Source: Actinoplanes lutulentus (GTDB taxonomy: Bacteria; Actinomycetota; Actinomycetes; Mycobacteriales; Micromonosporaceae). From it: a DNA stretch of 64,000 bases. A model generated the notes under the pieces. It was not told the origin of the DNA and ran no database searches. It was given only the letters and a program-made list of their open reading frames with translations. A program made the position numbers and the translations under genes. The stretch spans positions 372,001-436,000 of the forward strand of contig NZ_QLMJ01000002.1 of NCBI RefSeq assembly GCF_003259845.1. The letters are read 5' to 3'. The number at the start of each line of letters is the position of its first letter. The stretch's first letter is position 1. This document shows, one piece after another, positions 7,617-16,800 of the stretch.

Positions 7617-8429
7617 TCAGCGCAGGCCGGCCAAGGCGTCGGCGAGGGCGTCGGTGGCGTCCTGCACGTCGACCTCGCGGGACTGCAGCGGACCACCGGT
7701 CTCGGTGAGCCGGGCCGCTTTCGCCCCGCCGGCGTAGAACGGCGCGAACCCCAGATCACGGATGATCTGGCAGGCGGCGTCCCGGGCGTCACGCTCGTCG
7801 GTGCAGACGAACTCGGCGAGCAGCGGGTCGTGCCCGCGCCGCCGGCTGAGCACGTCGGTGGAGATGGTGTTGAACGCCTTCGCCCAGTGCGCGCCGGGCG
7901 CCCACTCGATCAGGGTCTCCAGGCCGCTCTTGCCGCCGGCGCGGGCCAGCATCCGGTCCGCCGCCTCGCTGGGCGGGCCGTTGACGGCTGCCGCGATCGC
8001 TTCGGCGCTCTTGACGCTGGCCCCGGTGAAGGCACCCGTCGAGGCTCCTGTCGAGGTTCCGGAGAACCCGCCGCCGCCGAAGGCTCCGGTGAACGCCCCC
8101 GCGCTGAATCCGCCGGCACTGAATCCGCCGGCACTGGGCGCGCCGTCCGCCGGGTTCGTGGCGTCGAGGACGACCTTGCCCTCCAGGGCTGATCGGGTCA
8201 GGTCGATGGCGTCTTTCGCACCGGACCAGTTCGGCGCGAAGATCACCATCTCGCCGAACGACGCGGCCTGGGTGACCGACATGACCCGCAGCTTCCCGTT
8301 CATCCTGTCGACCTGCTCGCGCAGCCGCTCGGGGTGACGTGAGGTGACGGCCACTTCGTGCCCGCTTTCGGCGCACCACGTCGCGAGAGTGCCGCCGAGC
8401 TGACCTGCTCCAATGACACCGATACGCAT
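7617..8429 (-). CDS. NADPH-dependent F420 reductase-like protein with low-complexity insertion
   Basis: A 270-aa Rossmann protein. The N-terminal nucleotide motif is 'MRIGVIGAGQLGGTLATWCAESG', with 'TSRHPERL' where NADP specificity is read. 'VVLDATNPADG' and 'HWAKAFNTIS' are the family hallmarks of F420:NADP oxidoreductases. Between those two, residues 97-139 are almost only Gly, Ser, Ala, Thr and Phe ('GGFSAGGFSAGAFTGAF...'), a repetitive insertion absent from usual relatives of about 200-220 aa. F420 biochemistry is common in actinobacteria. Whether the insertion permits catalysis is unknown. Confidence 0.85.
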   Translation of the reverse strand: MRIGVIGAGQLGGTLATWCAESGHEVAVTSRHPERLREQVDRMNGKLRVMSVTQAASFGEMVIFAPNWSGAKDAIDLTRSALEGKVVLDATNPADGAPSAGGFSAGGFSAGAFTGAFGGGGFSGTSTGASTGAFTGASVKSAEAIAAAVNGPPSEAADRMLARAGGKSGLETLIEWAPGAHWAKAFNTISTDVLSRRRGHDPLLAEFVCTDERDARDAACQIIRDLGFAPFYAGGAKAARLTETGGPLQSREVDVQDATDALADALAGLR

Positions 8430-8450
8430 GCCCTCAGGGTGCCCGCTGGA

Positions 8451-9083
8451 TCACTCGTCCGAATGGCGAATCGGCAAATCCCCGTAGAGCATCCGCAACT
8501 CGACGACGACGAGATCGTCAACGAGATCGCCAGGCGAGGGCGCGCCGTTTCTGGCCGTGCCGGCCAGCGTCGCCAGCCTCAGGTCGTCGATCATCCCGGC
8601 CAGGATCGCGGGCGCCGGTCCGTCCGGCGCGAGGCCGGCCGCCCGATCCCGCTCGATCCGTTCGGCGAGGCGTTTCACGTGCGCGTCGCGCAGCGTGGCG
8701 CGCCACTCGGCGATCGGCGGGCAGCCCGGCGCGGCGGCGAGCGCTCCGGCCAGCAGCCGGCCGTGGCTGGTCCACAGCGTGGCGAGGCCGGTCAGCGAGC
8801 TCCGCAGGGCCTCCTCGTCCGGGCCGGTGCCGTCCAGCCACGGGCCGGAGCCGGCGATCAGCTCGCCGGTGAGGCCGTGCAGCAGCGCGACCACGACGGC
8901 CAGCTTGGAGTCGAAGTAGAAGTAGAAGCTCGACCGGGAGATCTCCGCACCGGCCGCGAGCTCGTCGATGGTGATCTCGGCAAGCGGTTTGCGGGCCAGC
9001 AGCTCGCGGGCGGTCTCGAGGATCGCCTGCTCACGCCGGTCGCCCTTGCTGGGGCCACGGCGCCGGCCGGTGGGAGGGGTCAT
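8451..9083 (-). CDS. EthR-like TetR family regulator
   Basis: A 210-aa regulator. The DNA-binding part 'DRREQAILETARELLARKPLAEITIDELAAGAEISRSSFYFYFDSKLAVV' closely follows the EthR pattern, including the FYFYF helix. The C-terminal ligand domain is divergent. It is transcribed away from an NADPH-dependent oxidoreductase gene, with two matching palindromes in the 105-bp gap. It probably represses itself and that gene. The inducer is unknown. Confidence 0.9.
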   Translation of the reverse strand: MTPPTGRRRGPSKGDRREQAILETARELLARKPLAEITIDELAAGAEISRSSFYFYFDSKLAVVVALLHGLTGELIAGSGPWLDGTGPDEEALRSSLTGLATLWTSHGRLLAGALAAAPGCPPIAEWRATLRDAHVKRLAERIERDRAAGLAPDGPAPAILAGMIDDLRLATLAGTARNGAPSPGDLVDDLVVVELRMLYGDLPIRHSDE

Positions 9084-9115
9084 GCGATCACAGTAACGCG
9101 GCTAACAGAGCAGAG

Positions 9116-9130
9116 TCGACACGGTGTCGA
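9116..9130. promoter_or_regulatory. TetR operator candidate, site 1
   Basis: TCGACA-cgg-TGTCGA, a perfect dyad extended by a flanking G and C to 17 bp. It is centred at 9123, exactly 20 bp from the second identical-arm dyad. Confidence 0.6.
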
Positions 9131-9135
9131 CTTTG

Positions 9136-9150
9136 TCGACATACTGTCGA
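9136..9150. promoter_or_regulatory. TetR operator candidate, site 2
   Basis: TCGACA-tac-TGTCGA, with the same arms as site 1, centred at 9143. The two sites lie two helical turns apart, on the same face of the DNA. That fits paired dimers of the EthR-like protein between the divergent promoters. Confidence 0.6.
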
Positions 9151-9188
9151 GAAGCAACGACAGCCCGTCCTCTGTCAGGAGAATTCCC

Positions 9189-10208
9189 GTGCACGAGATC
9201 CGCCTCGCCTCCCGTCCCACCGGCTGGCCCACCGCCGAGAACTTCGACCTCGCCGAGACCGAGGTGCCCGCACCCGGCGACGGTCAGGTGCTGATCCGCA
9301 ACATCTACATGTCGGTCGACCCGTACATGCGCGGCCGGATGAACGACACCAAGTCGTATGTCGCGCCCTTCGAGGTCGGCGCCGCGCTGGACGGCGCCGC
9401 GATCGGTGAGGTAGTCGCCTCCAACGCCGCGTCGGTCCCGGTCGGCGCGGTGGTCGCGCACGGACTCGGCTGGCGGGAGTACGCGGTCGCGGCCGCCGAT
9501 CGGGTACGCGTCGTCGACCCGGCCGCCGCTCCGACGCTGTCCGCGTACCTCGGTCTGCTCGGCATGACGGGCCTCACGGCGTACGTCGGTCTGTTGGACA
9601 TCGCGCAGTTCCGCGAGGGTGACACCGTCTTCGTCTCCGGCGCCGCGGGCGCCGTGGGCAGCGTGGCCGGGCAGATCGCCAAGCTTCGCGGAGCGAAGCG
9701 CGTGATCGGCAGCGCCGGTTCCGCCGAGAAGGCGCGCCACCTGGTGGAGGAGCTCGGGTTCGACGCCGCGTTCAACTACAAGGACGCGCCTGTCCGAGAA
9801 CAACTGCGTGCCGCCGCGCCGGACGGCATCGATGTCTACTTCGACAACGTCGGTGGCGACCACCTCGAGGCCGCGATCGGCTCGGCCAACAAGTACGCCC
9901 GCTTCGCCCTCTGCGGCGCGATCGCTCAGTACAACGACACCGCGCCGCCGGCCGCACCGCGCAACCTCGCGCTCGCCATCGGCAAGGAGCTCAACCTGCG
10001 CGGATTCATCGTCGGCAACCACGGCCACCGGATGCCCGACTTCCTCGCCGAGGCCGGCGCCTGGCTGCGCGCCGGCAAGATCTCCGGCCGCGAAACGGTC
10101 GTCGAGGGCCTCGCGAACGCCCCCGAGGCGTTCCTCGGCGTTCTGCGCGGCGACAACACCGGCAAGATGGTGGTCAAGGTCGGCGACCTGCCCACTGTCC
10201 GTTCCTGA
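9189..10208 (+). CDS. NADP-dependent oxidoreductase, medium-chain dehydrogenase/reductase family (PTGR/CurA-like)
   Basis: A 339-aa enzyme that starts at GTG 9189, 9 bp after AGGAG. The N-terminal catalytic domain has 'RNIYMSVDPYMRGRMND', typical of zinc-independent alkenal/one reductases. The Rossmann motif is 'VFVSGAAGAVGSVAGQIAKLRGAKRVIGSAGS' and 'GIDVYFDNVGGDHLEAAI' follows. Family reaction: NADPH-dependent reduction of the double bond of enals, enones or quinones, usually as detoxification. Its divergent EthR-like neighbour and the twin palindromes suggest induction by an electrophile or metabolite. Confidence 0.93.
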   Translation: MHEIRLASRPTGWPTAENFDLAETEVPAPGDGQVLIRNIYMSVDPYMRGRMNDTKSYVAPFEVGAALDGAAIGEVVASNAASVPVGAVVAHGLGWREYAVAAADRVRVVDPAAAPTLSAYLGLLGMTGLTAYVGLLDIAQFREGDTVFVSGAAGAVGSVAGQIAKLRGAKRVIGSAGSAEKARHLVEELGFDAAFNYKDAPVREQLRAAAPDGIDVYFDNVGGDHLEAAIGSANKYARFALCGAIAQYNDTAPPAAPRNLALAIGKELNLRGFIVGNHGHRMPDFLAEAGAWLRAGKISGRETVVEGLANAPEAFLGVLRGDNTGKMVVKVGDLPTVRS

Positions 10209-10225
10209 TCATTGGGTACGCGGAA

Positions 10226-10252
10226 CCGGGCCCCGTTCGCAGCGGGGCCCGG
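10226..10252 (+). terminator. Stem-loop terminator after the oxidoreductase gene
   Basis: CCGGGCCCCG pairs exactly with CGGGGCCCGG across a 7-nt loop, 17 bp after the stop codon. No U-tract follows, as is common in actinobacteria. Confidence 0.65.
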
Positions 10253-10413
10253 ACCGGTTTCGCGGTGACTCTGTGTAGCGGTTTCCGGTTTGCCGGATCC
10301 TGAACGATGATTTGGTCGCACGGCGCTGTTGATCGCGATACGGAACGTATGGATGATCGGACTCGTCCGTTAGGACGACGTGACTGACGGAAAGCAGACA
10401 CTAGCGTTCCCGT

Positions 10414-12978
10414 GTGGCGAATCGGTTCCAACTTTGGGGACAAGCGGGCTGGGCAAGTGCCGAGGTGGTCGGCGAGACGCACTACGCGAAGGCGATACGT
10501 GCTCTCTTCGGCTCCGACTTCAACCCCCAGGGCACCGACATAACCGTTCCTGTGCAGCTCATACCGGATCGGAACAACCGCCACGACCGTAACGCGGTCG
10601 GCGTCTGGTCCGACACCAGCCTGCTCGGACACCTGCCCCGGCCCGAGGCCGCGCGGTACGTCAAGGTGCTCACCACGCTCACTGGCCGTGGTCTCGTACC
10701 CGAGGTGAACGCCCAGATCCACGGCCGCGAGTGGGGCGAGTACGACGGCCGCCCGCCCGCGTTCGTCGGCACCATCCGGCTGGACCTCGCCGAGCCGCAC
10801 ATGCTGTACCCGGCGAACGACCCGCCGCTGGCCGACCATCGACTGCTGCCCTCCGGCTCGGCCGTCCAGGTCAACGGCCAGCAGCAGCACCTCGACGCGC
10901 TGCGCCCGCTGCTGCGTCCCGAGGGCGAGTGCTGGGCGTACGTGTCCCTGCACGAGATGGCCGACCACCTCGTCGAGGTTCGCATCGGCGACGCCCGGGT
11001 CGGCGACCTGAGCCCGAAGATGAGCGGCGAGCTGCTGCCGTCGCTGCGCCACCTCTCCGAGCAGGGCCTGCTCACCGCGGCCCGGGGCATCGTGAAAGGC
11101 AACGCCGGCGAGACCAGCGTGATGCTCTACATCTCCCGCGTCCAAGATCTGCCGGAAGCCTGGCAGGGGCGCGGGGCGTCGGCGCCGTCCGCTTTCCCGG
11201 CCTCCACGACTCCCGGCCGGGCCACAGCGAGTGTGCCCACGTCCGGCGCGGCCTCCACGGGACCGGTCACGCCAGGCGCGGCACCGGGCCCGGCCGGGGG
11301 AATCACCCCGAACTGGACGACGCCGGCCGAGCCGAGCTGGGCAGCAGCCGGTTCCGGTGCTCCTGGAGCTGGAGCTGGAGCTGGAGCTGGCGTTTCTGGT
11401 TCTGGCGTTTCTGGTTCTGGGGTTTCTGGTTCTGGGGTTCCTGGTTCTGGTGAGCAGGCGCCTAATTGGGGCGCCGGGTCCGGCGAGCCGGCGCCGAGCT
11501 GGGCAGCGTCCGGTGAGGCGGTGCCGAGCTGGGTTCGTAGCGACGAGACGCAGGGCTGGACCCCTGGCGGGCCCGGCGAGACGACGTCCGGCTGGTCAGC
11601 CGGCCAGTCCGGGCTGAGGCTCGGCATCGCGAGCGACGCGGGCCTGGGCCGGGCAACCACCGGGCGTGATGCCGTCTCCGGCCGTGACGCCGACGGCCGT
11701 GATGGCGGATCTGGTCAGGACAACGGTTTCGGCCGGGTGGGTCCGGGCGACGGCCTGCCGGTCCGTTCGGCCGGTGGCGAGCCGGTGCCGAGCTGGGCCA
11801 CGCCGGGCGAGCAGGTGCCGAGCTGGGCGGCGGCCAACGAAAGCATGCCCAGCTGGGGCGCGCAGGGCGAATCGGCGCCGGGCTGGGGTACGCAGGGCGA
11901 CTCGGCGCCGAGCTGGGGTGCGCAGGGCGAATCGGCTCCTACCTGGGCCGCGCAGGGCGATGCGGTGCCGAGCTGGGCCACGCCGAGCACCGGGGTGCCG
12001 GCCTGGGCCGTACCCAGCGCCACCGCCCTGCCCACGCTGCCCTCCACCGGGTCGCTGCCCGGTGGCACCGTCCCGCGCCTGGACCCGCCGGCCGACGCCG
12101 GTTCTGCCCGCGCCGACGCTGGTTCCGCCCGCCCGGCCTCGCCGGCGCCCAACTCGGCGTTGCCGGGCTCTCCGATCTCCGGTTCGCCGAACGCGGGTTC
12201 GTCCGCGGCTACGAACTCCGGCCCGCCCTCCGGCCCGGCAAACTCAGGCCAGGCCTCGGGTCCGTCGTTCGCCGGCTCACCCAACTCCGGTACGTCCTTC
12301 GGCGGCCCGTCCGCTTCGGTGTCAGGGCCGCCGCCGTCCGGTTCGTCGTCGTCGGCGTTCCCGTCGGGTTCGTACTCCTCGGTCTCGTCCCTGACCTCCG
12401 GCGGACAGAACGGGCCGTCCGGCCCCGGATCATCCGGTTCCATCTCGTCCGGTTCCAACTCGTCCAGCTCCGGATTGTCTGACCCGGGCTCCTCCGGCGC
12501 GGTCGCGTCAGGTTCCGGGTTGTCCGGCTCCGGTTCGTCACTCACGGCGACGGCGTTGCCGGCCTCACCACTGTCGGCCATCCCGGCTTCGGGCGCGCCG
12601 TCGTTCGGTGACACCGGCTTGATCGACCCATTCACCAACCCGGTCAGCCCGGCGCCGATCGGCCAGTCCCTGGACAGCGCGAACATCACCGAGACCACGG
12701 TGATCCCAGCACTGGCAGCCGTGGTCAAGAGCAACGCCAACCGCCGCTCCGCCACCAACCCGATCAACCCGGTCTCCCCGGTCGCGCCGGTATCCCCAGC
12801 AGCCGAAGCCAACCCGCACCCGCCCATCCCCGGCGCGCCCACCGGCATCAAGTTCGCGGTCCCCCCGGGCTGGCCGGTCCCGCCGGACGGCTGGTACCCC
12901 CCAGAAGGCTGGCGCCCCGACCCCGGCTGGCCCCTGGCCCCGACCGGCTGGCAGTGGTGGACCCCCATCTGGGACTGA
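10414..12978 (+). CDS. HIRAN-domain protein with long disordered, repeat-rich tail
   Basis: 854 aa from GTG 10414. Residues 15-110 are a HIRAN domain ('AEVVGETHYAKAIRALFG...VPVQLIPDRNNRHDRNAVGVW...LGHLPRPEAARYVKVL'). Residues 145-240 look like a second, diverged copy ('VEVRIGDARVGDLSPKMSGELL'). HIRAN domains bind 3' DNA ends and stalled forks in Rad5/HLTF-type proteins. From about 250 the protein is disordered: G-A and V-S-G-S-G repeats, many 'PSW-A-GE' units, then a Ser/Pro/Gly stretch. The last 40 residues are a Pro/Trp motif ('PPGWPVPPDGWYPPEGWRPD') seen at the ends of other actinobacterial proteins. No catalytic domain is seen. It precedes the giant helicase-nuclease gene on the same strand. 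Confidence 0.8.
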   Translation: MANRFQLWGQAGWASAEVVGETHYAKAIRALFGSDFNPQGTDITVPVQLIPDRNNRHDRNAVGVWSDTSLLGHLPRPEAARYVKVLTTLTGRGLVPEVNAQIHGREWGEYDGRPPAFVGTIRLDLAEPHMLYPANDPPLADHRLLPSGSAVQVNGQQQHLDALRPLLRPEGECWAYVSLHEMADHLVEVRIGDARVGDLSPKMSGELLPSLRHLSEQGLLTAARGIVKGNAGETSVMLYISRVQDLPEAWQGRGASAPSAFPASTTPGRATASVPTSGAASTGPVTPGAAPGPAGGITPNWTTPAEPSWAAAGSGAPGAGAGAGAGVSGSGVSGSGVSGSGVPGSGEQAPNWGAGSGEPAPSWAASGEAVPSWVRSDETQGWTPGGPGETTSGWSAGQSGLRLGIASDAGLGRATTGRDAVSGRDADGRDGGSGQDNGFGRVGPGDGLPVRSAGGEPVPSWATPGEQVPSWAAANESMPSWGAQGESAPGWGTQGDSAPSWGAQGESAPTWAAQGDAVPSWATPSTGVPAWAVPSATALPTLPSTGSLPGGTVPRLDPPADAGSARADAGSARPASPAPNSALPGSPISGSPNAGSSAATNSGPPSGPANSGQASGPSFAGSPNSGTSFGGPSASVSGPPPSGSSSSAFPSGSYSSVSSLTSGGQNGPSGPGSSGSISSGSNSSSSGLSDPGSSGAVASGSGLSGSGSSLTATALPASPLSAIPASGAPSFGDTGLIDPFTNPVSPAPIGQSLDSANITETTVIPALAAVVKSNANRRSATNPINPVSPVAPVSPAAEANPHPPIPGAPTGIKFAVPPGWPVPPDGWYPPEGWRPDPGWPLAPTGWQWWTPIWD

Positions 12979-13042
12979 CCCCACCACCCGAAGCCGCCAA
13001 GATCGCGTGGCGTCGCAGGGCGCGAGTAAATCCGAGCCGCGG

Positions 13043-13081
13043 GCGAGCCGTGAGCGAGCCGTGAGCGAGCCGTGAGCGAGC
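13043..13081. repeat. 11-bp tandem repeat, about 3.5 copies
   Basis: The unit GCGAGCCGTGA is repeated without change three times and then cut short. It lies just after the HIRAN gene. Confidence 0.85.
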
Positions 13082-13470
13082 TTCCGACGGCTGACGCTTG
13101 CCCGCTCCCGCTCCTCGGCGGGGCGGTGAGCGCACACGCAAGCACACAGATGGGCACCGTGTGTCTTCATCACGGTTGTCGGCTTCTTGTGTGCGCCCTC
13201 GTCTCGGCCGGTCGGTACCCGGCCTGCTGGCGCTGACGACGGTCGGCGCCCGTTCGGGGCATCCGGATCGTCAGATCGCTCGCCAAGCCGGCCAAGCCGG
13301 GTGCCAGTCGGGTGCCGGCCGGGTGGCCGTGTCCGGCTGGCGCTCGCAGTCGTCTCAGGGCCCGCGGAACAGCCGTGAGCGCCAGCCGGGCCAGCCGGCG
13401 CTCAACGCTGGGTGTTTCGGCGGCGGAACCCGTGCTCCCTGCGATCGAGGGCTGGCCCCAGACGAGTCAA

Positions 13471-13622
13471 GGGCTCACGGTGAGGGCTTGTCCAGGGTGG
13501 GCGGCGGCTCACGGTGAGTGCTTGTCCGGGGTGGGTAGGGGCTCACCGTGGGGACTTGTGCGGGGTGGGTGGGGGCTCACCGTGGAGGCCTGTCCGGGGT
13601 GGGTAGGGGCTCACCGTGGGCC
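13471..13622. repeat. 34-bp tandem repeat array, about 4.5 copies
   Basis: Units begin at 13471, 13505, 13539, 13573 and 13607. Each reads roughly GGGCTCACSGTGRG followed by KMCTTGTCCGGGGTGGGTRG. The first two units hold the palindrome CTCAC-G-GTGAG; later units have lost it (CTCACCGTGGGG). Copy-number variation between strains would be expected. Confidence 0.85.
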
Positions 13623-13862
13623 GGCGATCAAGGGCGGCGGCCGGGTGGGCGGCTTTCGGGTGTGGGGTGGGTGGGGCGGGTGGGGTACGCCACGCCCGGG
13701 ACGAACGCGGTGTCGATAATGTTCTGTTTGTGGGGTTTTGTGGCGGCAGAGCACGTCTTGGGCCTGGTTCGACAGGCCGAATTCGATTGGTTGAAGTCCG
13801 GAACGTCGGGTTAACCCGGAAAATCGCCACGGTGACCCACCTTGCCTTGTTGGAATGTGGCA

Positions 13863-16800
13863 ATGCGGTGGGATGATGCTGACGGGTTGACCGGACGGCC
13901 GGATGCGCGTGTTCGCGGAGTGCTGGAGTCCTGGCGTGCCGGTCTGCTCGACTTCACCGGTGACAATCCACTGATCGACGTGGATCCAACAGGGCCCGGC
14001 GTCGTGGCGGTGGTGAGCCCGACGCCGCGGACGATCATTGAGGCGTTGCACCAGGGGCGTGAGTGCGGGTTCCTCGGGATCGAGGAACAGGCCGAGGGGC
14101 CACGGCCGCGCGCCGCCAACGTGTTCCAGACCGAGATGATCGACGCGGACATGGACGCGACGCTGCACGCCCTGCGGCGTACGGCGCGGCGTGACCAGTT
14201 CGAGCAGGGGATCTCGGCGCTGTATCTGGCGCTCGGGTCGCTGCATTGGCAGGACGGCGGGCAGCGGTTCACCAGCCCGATCCTGCTGCTGCCGGTCGAG
14301 CTGGTCGTGCCGGATCCGCTCGACTACCCACGGTTGCAGGCCCGGCCGGACGACCCGATCGTCAACCCGGCGCTCGCGGTCCGGCTGCGGGCGTACGGGA
14401 TCGAGCTCCCGGTCGTGGACAGCCTCAACGGCCTGGACCTGACCGTGTTCTGGGCCCGCCTGGACGCCGCGATCAGCGAGCAGCCGGACTGGCACTCGGA
14501 CGAGGCCGTGCTGCTGTCCCGCTTCGACGTGCAGCGCGAGGTGATGTACGCCGACCTGGTCGAGAACGAACGGCAGATCCTCGCTCACCCGGTGGTCCGC
14601 GCCCTCGCCACCGATCCGATCTCGCAGCCGGACGCGCTGCGCTTCGAACCCGTACCCCTGAATCGCATCGACGAGCTGGCCGCGCCGGACGACGTGCCGC
14701 TGGTGCTGGACGCCGACGCCGCGCAGCGGTCGGCGATCGCGGCGGCCGTGGCCGGGCGCACGTTCGTGATGCGCGGCGCGCCCGGCACCGGCAAGACGCA
14801 GACGGTCGCCAACATGATCGCCTGCCTGATCCACGCCGGGAAGCGGGTGCTGCTGGTCTCCGAGAAGGCGGCCGCGCTGGACGGCGTCCGGGAGCGGCTG
14901 GGCGGGGTCGGCCTCGACGAGTACCTGCTCGAACTGCACAGCGACCGGATCGGCCGCTACCAGGTGGCGAGCACGCTCGCCACCGCGCTCGACTTCATCC
15001 CGCTGCCGCCGCCGAGCCTTTCCACCGACGAGCGCGAGGAGCTGCGCCAGCACCGGATCAGGCTCAATGCGTACGCCGAAGCGATGAACGAGGTCCGTGA
15101 ACCCCTCGGTCACCGGCTGCACGACGTGCTCGGCATGTGCGCCCAGATGACCGATCTACCGGCCGGTCCGGTGCCGTCCACGCTGCCCGTACCCCTGACG
15201 ACGCAATCGCTGCAGCGCGTCCGGGACGCCGCGGAGAGTCTCGGCCGCGCGTGGCGGCCGGCGCTGGAGGGCGACGAGTTCCTCTGGCGTGACGTGATCG
15301 ACCGCAACCGCCTGGACGCTCGCCTGCACCAGGCACAGATCGCCCTGCAGCACCTGGCCGAAGCGGTCGCGGGGGACCGGCTCGCGGTGGTCTTCGAGGC
15401 GCAGGCCCTCTCCGACGCGATCACCCTGACGACGCTGGTCGGGCACGCCGCCCGCCGGCCCGCCGAGGCACCCGACGAGTGGCTCACCCTGGAGAGCCTG
15501 GAGCCGGTCGCGGCCGCCGCCGAGAGCCTGGTCGGCCACCTGCGATCGCTGCACCACGCCGAGGAGGTCGTGCGTACGAAAGCGGGTGTGACCTGGTCGG
15601 CGTTGCCGTCCCCGGCGAAGTTGCCGATCGTGCCGAGCCTGGCCCACCTGAACCCGCCGGCCGTGGAGCTGCTGCCGCTGACGGCCGCGCAGGCCCGGGG
15701 ACTGGCCCGCCGGTTCGCCGAGGAGGCCGACCGCCTCGAACAGCATCAGCACAGCCTGGACCGGGTCACCGCCCGGCTTGGCCTGCCGAACGTGGTCGCG
15801 TTCACCGACATCGGCCGGGTCGCCGCGATCGTCGAGCTGCTCAACCGGCCGCACAAGCCGGAGCCCAGCTGGTTCGACACGTCCGGGATGGCGGCCGCCC
15901 GTGCCGCCGCCCGGGTGCTGCAGCGCGCCGTCGACGTGGTGAAGGCCGCCGAGTCCCGGGCTCGCGAGCACTTCAACGAGAACGCCCTGGTCGAGCCGGT
16001 GGACGAGCTCGTCGAGCGGTTCGCCACCGAGCACAAGGGGATGCGCAAGCTGCGGGCGCCGTACCGGCGGGACAAGCGGGTCGCGGCCGGCATCGCGCGT
16101 ACCGACGTGAAGCGCTCGGAAGCGGTCGCCAACCTCGCCGCCGCGGCCGCCTGGAAGCGGGCCATCGGCGAGCTGGAGCAGTCCGAGCAGGAGTACGCCC
16201 GGATTCTCGGCAGCCACTGGCGGCACCTGGACACCGACTTCGAGGCGATCCAGGAGGCGCTGCGTACCGCCGAGGAGGCCCTGCGGGTCACCCCGCCGGA
16301 GGCGCTGCCCGGCGTCATCGAGCGGGTCTGCGCGCCGACCCCGAACAGCGCGATCATCCGGATCGTCACCGAGGCGCGCAAGGAGTTCGACCGGTTCACC
16401 GCGGCGTTGCGTACGCCCCCCGAGCCGGCGCCTCGCCCGCAGCTCGCCTCCGGTCCGGTGCACGACGCGGTCACCTGGCTGCGGGCGCACGTGGAGCCGC
16501 TGACCGCCGCCGGTGACCTGGTCACCGCGTACAGCGTGGCGGCCGGGCGGGACTTCACCCTCGCCGAGTCGGCGTCGATCGGCCTGCTCCGGGAGAGCGC
16601 GTCGGACGCGGCCGGCTCGCTGACGACGAACGCGAACGATTACGCCGAGGTGCTCGGCCCGGTCTACCGGGGCACCCAGACCGACGTGGAGGCGCTCGCC
16701 AAGGCCATGTCCTGGGCGTCCGAGGCCCGCCGGGTACGCGCCGGCGAGGACATCCCGTTCACCCCTGAGCAGGCCGAGGCGCTCGCCCAGGTACGCCCGA

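Larger units (their letters stand above)
12979..13862. other. Gene-free, repeat-rich spacer of about 880 bp
   Basis: I see no convincing gene here. The frames that stay open lack a family resemblance and a ribosome-binding site. The stretch contains an 11-bp tandem repeat (13043-13081), a 13-bp inverted repeat (CCGGCTGGCGCTC at 13333-13345, complement at 13377-13389) and a 34-bp tandem array (13471-13622). The final 150 bp are less GC-rich than the array and probably contain the promoter of the helicase-nuclease gene. Confidence 0.6.

Noticed and set aside
13471-13622. 34-bp tandem array considered as a CRISPR array
   Set aside because: The units are directly adjacent with no unique spacers between them, and there are no cas genes in the window.
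13098-13876. Several short open frames in the repeat-rich spacer
   Set aside because: No ribosome-binding sites or known folds; the frames follow the tandem repeats and change sense with them.
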